Shown here piece after piece: positions 1 through 6,537 of a stretch of 28,538 nt of DNA. Each line of letters opens with the position of its first letter. Position 1 is the stretch's first letter. The notes beneath the pieces were generated by a model. It did no database searches. It saw only the letters and a program-made list of their open reading frames with translations, and was not told where the DNA came from. The translations under genes and the position numbers were made by a program. This DNA comes from an uncultured Candidatus Saccharibacteria bacterium (GTDB lineage Bacteria > Patescibacteriota > Saccharimonadia > Saccharimonadales > Saccharimonadaceae). The DNA lies in NCBI GenBank assembly GCA_949070545.1, contig CARTQV010000004.1:1-28538 (forward strand). Direction: 5' to 3'.

Positions 1-57
1 CGTAATCGTGCCTTCTCCCTCCGCTGCCTAGCTAGTTAGTGTCTATAGTAGGAGGGG
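1..57 (+). repeat. 3' end of a variable-domain cassette (window-edge copy) with conserved tail
   Basis: Positions 1-39 read in frame as RNRAFSLRCLAS followed by TAG, the same ending as the three full cassettes at 3593, 18394 and 21438. The tail that follows the stop (TTAGTGTCTATAGTAGGAGG and on) is also shared. The body of this cassette lies outside the window to the left. The tail ends about 10 bases before the -10 box of recG. The first 55 bases are identical to the reverse complement of the last 55 bases of the window. Confidence 0.85.
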
Positions 58-66
58 AAGCGGTGC

Positions 67-72
67 TATAAT
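67..72 (+). promoter_or_regulatory. -10 box of recG, leaderless start
   Basis: TATAAT preceded by TGC (extended -10 style) ends 6 bases before the recG ATG, so transcription should begin at or next to the start codon. There is no ribosome binding site. No good -35 is visible, because that region is occupied by the cassette tail. Confidence 0.65.
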
Positions 73-78
73 ATAACC

Positions 79-2154
79 ATGGATTTATCATCCCCAATCG
101 AGGAGGTCAAGGGCGTCGGTCCGAAAACGGCTGCTTTATTGCGACGTGTGAATCTCTGTACGGTCGGTGACCTAATTTATTGCCTTCCGCGCATCTACGA
201 AAACTACCAGACTACGACCAACATCGAAGACTTGCACCCCGGAAAAGTTATCATTCGTGGCAAAATTAGCGATCTCCACGTCGTTCGCACCAGTCGCAAA
301 CGCCTCACAATCACCCAAGGCGTCATTCGCGATAACACTGGCGCCGTTCGTACAGTTTGGTTCAATCAACCTTATCGCGCAAAACAATTCGATGAGAAGC
401 GCGAATATTATTTTACGGGAAAATACGAGCTAAAAAATGGTCGTTATCAGCTCACCTCGCCGTCCGCGACGTTGGTTCAGGATGTCGAATCGACAGCGAG
501 CTCCGGATTCCAACCGATTTATTCCGCCAAAAGTGCAATTAAACCCCAGATGTTCCACAAACTGATCGACGGTCTGCGCCCGCAATTTGCAAAAATACCG
601 GATTTATTACCACTTACAAAAGGGAAACCAGACTTTGTCAAACAGGGGTCACGTGCTGAAGCTCTATACAATTCGCATTTTCCTGAATCGCCAGCTGATG
701 CCGAGTCTGCGCGAGAATATCTCGCCTATGAGGAGTTATTTGAGCTAATTCTCGCAGCGAAGTTGAACAAACAGGAAAATCAGCGTCTGAAGTCAATTCC
801 TTTGCCGTTTCAAGCCGAATTCACGCAATGTTTAGTCAAATATCTACCTTTTCGTCTGACTGGCGCACAACGTCGCGCAACTTGGGAGATTTTGCAGGAC
901 CTTGAACGACCCTTGCCTATGAATCGGTTATTGCAAGGTGATGTTGGGTCAGGAAAAACCATTGTCGCTGCTCTCGCTGCCGCCCAGGCCACTTTACACA
1001 ACTATCAAACCGCTCTGCTTGCGCCGACCGCTATTCTCGCGACGCAACATTTCGAAGATTTATCGCGCTTATTCCGGAATCTTGAACGAGCTCTCGGCCC
1101 GAATGCTCCGTGGCGATTGCCACGCATTGCGCTGCTTACAGGGGCAACGTCGAATAAGCGTCAGCTCAAAGCTGCTGTCAAAAATGGTGAAGTTGATTTC
1201 GTGATTGGCACCCACGCGCTTCTAACGGATGACACGAATTTTTATTCGCTCGCTCTTTGTATTATTGATGAACAACATCGTTTCGGGGTTGGCCAACGTC
1301 AGAAATTACTTCTGAAATCACCTGAAAACACTGCGCCTCATCTTCTTTCTATGACCGCGACCCCGATTCCGCGTTCACTCCAGCTGACGGTCTTCGGGGA
1401 CCTTGATGTATCAATGCTGAACGAACTTCCACCTGGTCGCCAGCCTATCGTGACGAAGATTCTGTCCGAAATTTCCCAGCGCGAAGAACTTTATCCAAAA
1501 ATGCGCGAACTTTTGAAAAAAAATCAGCAAATTTATTGGATCTGCCAAGTAATTGAAGAAAAAAACGCTAGCACTGCTACTCCCGTGAAGATTCAAGCGA
1601 AAAAACTACAGGAAATCTTTCCGAAAGTGAAAATTGGTATTCTTCACGGCAAGATGAAACCCGAAGAAAAAGACAAAATCATGAATGATTTTGTCGAGAA
1701 CAAGATTCAGCTGTTAGTTTCGACAACTGTAGTTGAAGTCGGTGTTAACGTCCCGAACGCAAATATGATTATTATCCAAGATTCTGAAAACTATGGCCTA
1801 GCTCAACTTCATCAGCTGCGCGGGCGTGTTGGGCGCGGTGATCAGCCGGCGAGCTGCTTCCTGCTTACAACTGGCGAGGGGAAACCTTCAAAACGTCTCC
1901 GTGAAATGGAAAAATCAACCGATGGTTTCCACCTTGCCGAAGTCGATTTGAAGATTCGGGGCCCTGGTGAGATTTATGGCTCTATGCAACATGGTGAGTT
2001 GAATCTTCAAATTGCCAGTCTGAATGACACCGCGCTGATTAGCCAAGCTGGGTTACACGCCGCACAGTTTATCAAAGACGCTGAGAAATTGGCTGCTTAC
2101 CCTGAGCTTGCACGCCGAATCAAGAGATATCAACAAATAACCACTTTAAATTAA
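79..2154 (+). CDS. recG: ATP-dependent DNA helicase RecG
   Basis: RecG is a monomeric double-stranded DNA translocase that remodels stalled replication forks and branched recombination intermediates. At 691 residues it has the usual family length. The N-terminal third carries the OB-fold wedge domain (around residues 60-150). The helicase core shows Walker A GDVGSGKT (287-294), the DEQH box (397-400), the TAT motif (426-428) and motif VI QLRGRVGRG (579-587), and the C-terminal TRG region follows (SMQHGELNLQ). The ATG at 79 directly follows a -10 box, so the message is probably leaderless. The promoter abuts the tail of a repeated cassette. The next gene has its own promoter 14 bases after the stop. 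Confidence 0.97.
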   Translation: MDLSSPIEEVKGVGPKTAALLRRVNLCTVGDLIYCLPRIYENYQTTTNIEDLHPGKVIIRGKISDLHVVRTSRKRLTITQGVIRDNTGAVRTVWFNQPYRAKQFDEKREYYFTGKYELKNGRYQLTSPSATLVQDVESTASSGFQPIYSAKSAIKPQMFHKLIDGLRPQFAKIPDLLPLTKGKPDFVKQGSRAEALYNSHFPESPADAESAREYLAYEELFELILAAKLNKQENQRLKSIPLPFQAEFTQCLVKYLPFRLTGAQRRATWEILQDLERPLPMNRLLQGDVGSGKTIVAALAAAQATLHNYQTALLAPTAILATQHFEDLSRLFRNLERALGPNAPWRLPRIALLTGATSNKRQLKAAVKNGEVDFVIGTHALLTDDTNFYSLALCIIDEQHRFGVGQRQKLLLKSPENTAPHLLSMTATPIPRSLQLTVFGDLDVSMLNELPPGRQPIVTKILSEISQREELYPKMRELLKKNQQIYWICQVIEEKNASTATPVKIQAKKLQEIFPKVKIGILHGKMKPEEKDKIMNDFVENKIQLLVSTTVVEVGVNVPNANMIIIQDSENYGLAQLHQLRGRVGRGDQPASCFLLTTGEGKPSKRLREMEKSTDGFHLAEVDLKIRGPGEIYGSMQHGELNLQIASLNDTALISQAGLHAAQFIKDAEKLAAYPELARRIKRYQQITTLN

Positions 2155-2167
2155 AAGTAGATTGTGA

Positions 2168-2173
2168 TATAAT
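2168..2173 (+). promoter_or_regulatory. Extended -10 box for the 2189 gene
   Basis: TGTGATATAAT: a TATAAT with a TGTG extension lies 15 bases before the ATG at 2189, giving a leader of only about 8-9 bases. No ribosome binding site is visible. Confidence 0.55.
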
Positions 2174-2188
2174 ATATAAAAGATAATT

Positions 2189-3040
2189 ATGTATTCTACA
2201 ACCGCTTTAGCAAAAAACCCAAAATTTACTGGTCGTATTATGGGGACGCATCAACAACTTGACCAAAGTGCGCGTAAAGTTTTGACGCGTTACCTCCCAA
2301 AAGGTAAGTATTTCCCGACTGCGAAGGACATCCTACATTTTGAAGGTGCGCGTGGGCCAGATGGATTGAAACGTAAGAGTCCAGATGATGATGACCCGTC
2401 GCATATGTTTGACGACGAGCATAAGGAGGATTTGAAACGCCAGATCTTCGATCATCATTATAATCTCGTGCAGGCTCTGAAGAAAAAGAATCAAGTGCGG
2501 GCGGCTTTTGAGGCTGCTTGGCTTGCACACAAGGTTACCGATGCATTGACCCCTGCTCATCATTTTCCGCTCTCTGAGGCGAAAGATGAGTTGATGTCGA
2601 ACAAGGAGTTCGTGAAGATTTTTGGCGAACCGATCAAGGGGATTATGCACGGTAATAGTTTTGCGGAGACGGCGCGCAATAATTGGCTTTATTGGGGCGC
2701 GGGCGGCCATATGTCGAAACACATCGCTTATGAATATGGCGTGACAATTATTGCTGCAGCTTTGCCGCGCAAATCTCTCATTCCAGAGATGGACCGCTTA
2801 GAGTTTTCGAACGTGGGTCCAAAAAAGGTCCTAGAAGATGCTTTGTCAAGCATAGACATTCCGAGTATGTATGCACGTTTCCGCAATGAAGGTTGGACAA
2901 CTGAACTCGCACTCGAAACGAAGAATGTGTTGCTCCCAGAAATCGTGCGCGCGATTGTTTTGATGTGGTATTCGGCTGCTGTGGAAGCTTATGGGCTGGA
3001 ACGTAAAGAGACGAGAAAGAAAGTTCATGAAAGCAAGTAG
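2189..3040 (+). CDS. Putative zinc-dependent phospholipase C / P1 nuclease-like protein
   Basis: Not firmly recognised. The protein has 283 residues, no clear signal peptide and no strong membrane segment. It is histidine/aspartate rich, with H21 near the N terminus, an acidic DDDDP stretch followed by SHMFDDEH, HH at 89-90, and the block AHKVTDALTPAHH (113-125). Spaced His and Asp of the form H-x3-D-x5-HH, in a largely helical protein, resemble the trinuclear zinc site of the phospholipase C/P1 nuclease fold, but this is motif-level inference only. It has its own promoter just upstream. Its last 14 bases overlap the start of rsmD, so the two are co-transcribed and translationally coupled. 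Confidence 0.45.
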   Translation: MYSTTALAKNPKFTGRIMGTHQQLDQSARKVLTRYLPKGKYFPTAKDILHFEGARGPDGLKRKSPDDDDPSHMFDDEHKEDLKRQIFDHHYNLVQALKKKNQVRAAFEAAWLAHKVTDALTPAHHFPLSEAKDELMSNKEFVKIFGEPIKGIMHGNSFAETARNNWLYWGAGGHMSKHIAYEYGVTIIAAALPRKSLIPEMDRLEFSNVGPKKVLEDALSSIDIPSMYARFRNEGWTTELALETKNVLLPEIVRAIVLMWYSAAVEAYGLERKETRKKVHESK

Positions 3041-3596
3041 TTTACGAGTGTTGTCTGGACAATTCAGAGGTACAAAATTAGCCTCGCCCGATTGTCCCAG
3101 CACGCATCCGATGGGTGCGCGCGAAAAGTTGGCACTTTTCAACATGCTGCAACCATATCTAGATGGGGCGAAAGTTTTGGATGTTTATGCCGGATCAGGT
3201 GCGTTGGGAATCGAGGCCCTTAGTCGTGGCGTGAAGGAAGTTGTTTTTGTTGAGCAGGTTCCAAAAGTAGTGAAAATAATTCAAAAAAATCTCGACCAAC
3301 TTGGGCTTTCGGCAAGGGTGTTTGCCGAGACGTCTGGGCGTTTCGCTGGGCGATCAGAATATCGCGATTTTTTTGGTCTTATCATCGCCGACCCGCCGTA
3401 TGACAAGATTGATTTTTCGGAAATTTCGAGCTTAGTCAAGCTGTTGTCTCCGGGTGGGATTTTGGCATTATCTTATCCGGCGCACTTCAATACGCCAGAG
3501 CTACCCGAGCTAGAGCTTCTATCCGACCGACAATACGCCGGCGCCAGGATTGCTGTATACCGCAAAGTCTCCCCCTCCTTATACTATAGACACTAA
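3027..3596 (+). CDS. rsmD: 16S rRNA (guanine(966)-N2)-methyltransferase RsmD
   Basis: A Rossmann-fold SAM methyltransferase that methylates G966 in 16S rRNA. Visible signatures are the N-terminal RVLSGQFRGTKL substrate loop, motif I DVYAGSGALG (52-61) and the catalytic DPPY (122-125). I place the start at the ATG at 3027 (189 residues), because the family begins close to the SLRVLSG motif; an ATG at 2991 would add 12 residues. It overlaps the upstream gene by 14 bases. The last eight or so codons (ending SLYYRH) and the TAA stop lie inside the conserved tail of the cassette at 3571-3818, so the cassette appears to have replaced the original C-terminus. Confidence 0.93.
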   Translation: MKASSLRVLSGQFRGTKLASPDCPSTHPMGAREKLALFNMLQPYLDGAKVLDVYAGSGALGIEALSRGVKEVVFVEQVPKVVKIIQKNLDQLGLSARVFAETSGRFAGRSEYRDFFGLIIADPPYDKIDFSEISSLVKLLSPGGILALSYPAHFNTPELPELELLSDRQYAGARIAVYRKVSPSLYYRH

Positions 3597-3818
3597 CTAG
3601 CTAGGCAGCGGAGGGAGTAGCCGTTGTAACGATCAAAGTAAATGAAAGATGAGAGGACGTTTGCATCACCATTAAGAAACAGGATATAACTATTGTAACT
3701 GTCGGCAGTTTTTGATAGATAGAGACCATACTGGCCAGAGGCGCTCAAGGGTGTAGAGGAGTTGACCAGAATATCCCCGCTGCGCACAAAGTAGCTAGTT
3801 AGTGCCTATAGTAGGAGG
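3571..3818 (-). repeat. Variable-domain (FISUMP-like) cassette 1, flanked by inverted tails
   Basis: On the minus strand, GTG at 3787 to TAG at 3593 gives 64 residues starting VRSGD and ending RYNGYSLRCLAS. This is the ending of the Fibrobacter succinogenes major paralogous (FISUMP) / C-type-lectin-like domain. The aromatic core is decayed: YLSKT replaces the YWSS of the other copies. The tail after the stop (to about 3571) is matched by an inverted copy at 3791-3818, just before the GTG. The two share TACTATAG, one mismatch, then CACTAACTAGCTA. There is no ribosome site, signal peptide or promoter. It lies between rsmD and the P-type ATPase promoter, on the opposite strand to both. It is probably a silent domain fragment rather than an expressed gene. 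Confidence 0.75.
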
Positions 3819-3821
3819 CAG

Positions 3822-3851
3822 TGGACAAAAAACCGCTTGCACTTTATACTC
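3822..3851 (+). promoter_or_regulatory. Promoter of the P-type ATPase, leaderless
   Basis: TGGACA (3822-3827), a 17-base spacer and TATACT. The -10 ends 7 bases before the ATG at 3858, which fixes the start of the ATPase and implies a leaderless message. The -35 lies 3 bases from the end of the inverted cassette tail. Confidence 0.6.
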
Positions 3852-3857
3852 ATTATT

Positions 3858-6398
3858 ATGACGAACTTCTATAATCAGACTGTGAAAGATACGCTTACAC
3901 AATTTTCGACTGATGCAAAAATCGGCTTGACAACAGCTGAAGTAACAAAGCGCCAAACTAAATATGGCAAAAACGTTCTTCAGGTAAGCGAAACGCCACT
4001 TTGGCGTAAACTGCTTGAACCGTTTGTCGATGTTTTTATGGTAATCTTAGTTGTTGCATTGGTGCTTTCTGCTATTCAGCAGGATTGGATCGAAACCATC
4101 ACAATTGCCGTGATTATTGCTGCGGACGCTATCGTCTACTATATTCAACGTTTCTCGACTGAGCGCATTTTGAAATCCCTCAAAAACAGCACCGAACAAA
4201 CTGTTGCAGTTTTACGTAATGGTGAAGAGACGACGGTCGAAGCAGTCGAGCTGGTCCCTGGGGATATTGTGATTTTGCGCGAAGGCGATCGTATTCCTGC
4301 AGACGGTCGGATCATTAATGAATCTGGGTTGTTGGCTGACGAAGCAATGCTGACCGGTGAATCGGAATCGATTGCAAAAGACGCGAAAGCGATTTCGGGC
4401 ATTAAAAAAGTCTATGAGCAACGTAACATGGTTTTTTCTGGTGCATTCGTGGTGACTGGAGCAGGGCGGTTCGTCGTTACGGCGACAGGGAATGACACCG
4501 AATATGGTCGTATTGCTTCACTCGCTTCTTCCGTCGAACAAACCAGTCCAATTTCCGAAAAAATCAACAAACTAGTGATAAAAATTGCCGTCGTTGTCGT
4601 TATTTTAGCTATTATTGCACTTGTTGTACAGTTGGTTGATGGGATTGACTTGCTTGACGCTTTGAAGTTCACACTTGCGATGATTGTTTCTGCTGTTCCA
4701 GAAGGATTACCAATTGCGATCTCGATTATTTTGGCCCTCTGCGCGAAGCGTATGGCAAAAAAACAGGCTCTAATCAAAGAGCTAAAAGCAATCGAATCGC
4801 TCGGTATTGTTACGACGATCGCCAGTGATAAAACTGGTACTTTGACTGAAAACCGTCTCGAACTTCGTGAGGTTTGGACCCCTGTGAACAAAACTGAGTT
4901 CAAAAACCACCTTGCACGTGCTGCTTTGCTCGAATCATCATTAATCGATAGTGAGGGTCATGCTTCGGTCGCTGATCCGCTTGATGTCTGCATTTTGGAA
5001 TATATACAAAACGAAAAATATAACCTCACAAAACTGGAGCCAGTGAAAGCTTATGCTTTCGATCAAAAATTAAAGCTGTCTGGGAACCTTTATCGTGGCG
5101 AGCAAGATAACTTAGTACTGTCTTTGAAAGGTGCGCCTGAGACGATTTTGAACAGCTCGGATCTTAGCATAGGGGAACGTGAGAAGATCGACAGTAAACT
5201 GGTTGAACTCGCTGGGAAGGGCTATAAAGTTGTTGCAATCGCCACGACGAACATCAAACGTGAAATCAATGAGCTAAATCGTTTGTCGAAGTCTGATACT
5301 TTTAAATTCGAAGGCTTCATTGCGATCGCTGACGCAATTCGCCCCGAGGCGGCGCCTGCAATTCGTCAGGCCAAGCGCATGGGCGTGATTACAAAAATGG
5401 TAACTGGCGATCATGCAGGGACGGCCTATGCGATCGGGAAAGAGCTCGGTCTCGCAAAGGATGTCTCGGAAGTTTTGGATTGCTCGAAACTTGGCAATAT
5501 TAGCGATGATGACCTAGCCGACCTTGCGCACACCGTTACGGTTTTTGCGCGCGTGACGCCTGAAGACAAATTTCGCATTCTCGACGCCATTAAGAAAACC
5601 GAGATTTGTGCGATGACCGGTGATGGCGTAAATGATGTTCCAGCCTTGGTCGGGGCGCATGTTGGAATTGCCATGGGTGACAGCCCGTCGATTGTCCAGG
5701 ACGCAGGAGACATCGTCCTGCTTGATAATAATTTCAAGAACATTACTGAAGCGATGAAGGAGAGCCGCACCGTGCTCGCCAACGTGCGTCGCATGCTCGG
5801 TTATCTGCTCGCGACAAATGCCGGTGAGGCGCTAACTATGATTGGTGCGCTGATTTTCTTCGGCGATCAGATGTTGACGCCAATCCAGATTCTTTGGATT
5901 AATCTCGTGACTGATTCGCTCATGGTAATCCCGATTGGGCTCGAACCGCCTGAACAAGAAATCCTGCGGCGAAAGCCCGAGCATAAAGACGCACCGATTT
6001 TACCCCGTAATTTGGTTATTCGCATGGCGATTATCGGAGTCACAATGTCAGGGATCACGCTACTAACTTACTTCGTTGCAAAAAGCGTTCTCGGATCGAG
6101 CGCGCAGGCGAATACTTTAGCTTTCGCGGCGCTCGTCGTTATGCAGTGGAGCAGTGCATTGTGCGCTCGTGGGACTTACGAATCAGCTTGGCAGCGGTTG
6201 AAAGTGCGCCACAGGACTTTTTATCTTGCGCTATTCGCAGCTTTTCTGTTGCAGGTTGCAGCGCTTTTCGGTCCGCTAGCAGTTTTCGTCGACACAGTGA
6301 ACGTGCCAGTCATGGCGCTAGGTTTGACGGTTATAGTGGCATTTATCTTACCGTTAGCAATTATTGAGCTCTATAAAAAGCTACAGGATCGCAGTTAG
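3858..6398 (+). CDS. P-type cation-transporting ATPase, P2A (Ca2+-like)
   Basis: An integral membrane ion pump of 846 residues. Motifs in order are TGES (166-169, actuator domain), PEGLP (281-285) in membrane helix 4, the phosphorylation site DKTGT (324-328) and TGDGVND (587-593). Helix 5 carries NAGE and helix 6 carries NLVTD. In SERCA the Glu of PEGLP, Asn and Glu of helix 5, and Asn, Thr and Asp of helix 6 bind Ca2+, so a Ca2+ (or Ca2+/Mn2+) efflux role is inferred. I start at the ATG at 3858 (MTNFYNQ) rather than the in-frame TTG at 3837, because the -10 box overlaps the upstream codons. It is a single-gene unit with its own promoter and a terminator at 6400. Confidence 0.92.
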   Translation: MTNFYNQTVKDTLTQFSTDAKIGLTTAEVTKRQTKYGKNVLQVSETPLWRKLLEPFVDVFMVILVVALVLSAIQQDWIETITIAVIIAADAIVYYIQRFSTERILKSLKNSTEQTVAVLRNGEETTVEAVELVPGDIVILREGDRIPADGRIINESGLLADEAMLTGESESIAKDAKAISGIKKVYEQRNMVFSGAFVVTGAGRFVVTATGNDTEYGRIASLASSVEQTSPISEKINKLVIKIAVVVVILAIIALVVQLVDGIDLLDALKFTLAMIVSAVPEGLPIAISIILALCAKRMAKKQALIKELKAIESLGIVTTIASDKTGTLTENRLELREVWTPVNKTEFKNHLARAALLESSLIDSEGHASVADPLDVCILEYIQNEKYNLTKLEPVKAYAFDQKLKLSGNLYRGEQDNLVLSLKGAPETILNSSDLSIGEREKIDSKLVELAGKGYKVVAIATTNIKREINELNRLSKSDTFKFEGFIAIADAIRPEAAPAIRQAKRMGVITKMVTGDHAGTAYAIGKELGLAKDVSEVLDCSKLGNISDDDLADLAHTVTVFARVTPEDKFRILDAIKKTEICAMTGDGVNDVPALVGAHVGIAMGDSPSIVQDAGDIVLLDNNFKNITEAMKESRTVLANVRRMLGYLLATNAGEALTMIGALIFFGDQMLTPIQILWINLVTDSLMVIPIGLEPPEQEILRRKPEHKDAPILPRNLVIRMAIIGVTMSGITLLTYFVAKSVLGSSAQANTLAFAALVVMQWSSALCARGTYESAWQRLKVRHRTFYLALFAAFLLQVAALFGPLAVFVDTVNVPVMALGLTVIVAFILPLAIIELYKKLQDRS

Positions 6399-6399
6399 C

Positions 6400-6424
6400 T
6401 GTTGTATTAAATACAACATTTTTT
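6400..6424 (+). terminator. Terminator after the P-type ATPase
   Basis: TGTTGTA pairs with TACAACA across a TTAAA loop, followed by TTTTTT. It starts 2 bases after the ATPase stop codon. Confidence 0.6.
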
Positions 6425-6427
6425 ATG

Positions 6428-6456
6428 TTGACACACCATATATAGTGTCTTAAAAT
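6428..6456 (+). promoter_or_regulatory. Promoter of the nrdD operon
   Basis: TTGACA (6428-6433), a 17-base spacer and TAAAAT (6451-6456). The spacer contains the first NrdR box, so repressor binding would block polymerase. Confidence 0.75.
6433..6448 (+). promoter_or_regulatory. NrdR box 1
   Basis: ACACCATATATAGTGT fits the 16-bp NrdR consensus (acaCwAtATaTwGtgt) and is a near-perfect palindrome lying between -35 and -10. NrdR is the ATP/dATP-sensing repressor of ribonucleotide reductase genes. Confidence 0.85.
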
Positions 6457-6464
6457 AGACATAG

Positions 6465-6480
6465 ACACTAAATATAGGGT
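6465..6480 (+). promoter_or_regulatory. NrdR box 2
   Basis: ACACTAAATATAGGGT is a slightly degenerate second box, centred 32 bp from box 1. That is about three helical turns, the usual tandem spacing for NrdR operators. Confidence 0.8.
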
Positions 6481-6537
6481 CAGACAATATCTAAAAAATA
6501 AAAAATGATGAACTAAGAAAGAGGAGGTATATTTTTT

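Noticed and set aside
3593..3787. Reading the cassettes as expressed small genes starting at GTG
   Set aside because: The GTG is the Val of a conserved FVRSG motif, has no ribosome site in any copy, and is preceded by a terminator, an integrase end or an inverted tail. The fold also needs an N-terminal part.
3571..3818. Integron attC-like sites in the cassette tails
   Set aside because: The tail contains CTAGTTAG, but no pair of R/L core sites with GTTRRRY spacing, and there is no integron integrase here.
3837..3857. TTG start at 3837 for the P-type ATPase
   Set aside because: The -10 box TATACT overlaps these codons, so transcription begins after them; ATG 3858 fits.
4412..4903. 163-codon minus-strand frame inside the P-type ATPase
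   Set aside because: It is a shadow of a strongly conserved gene, with no start signals.
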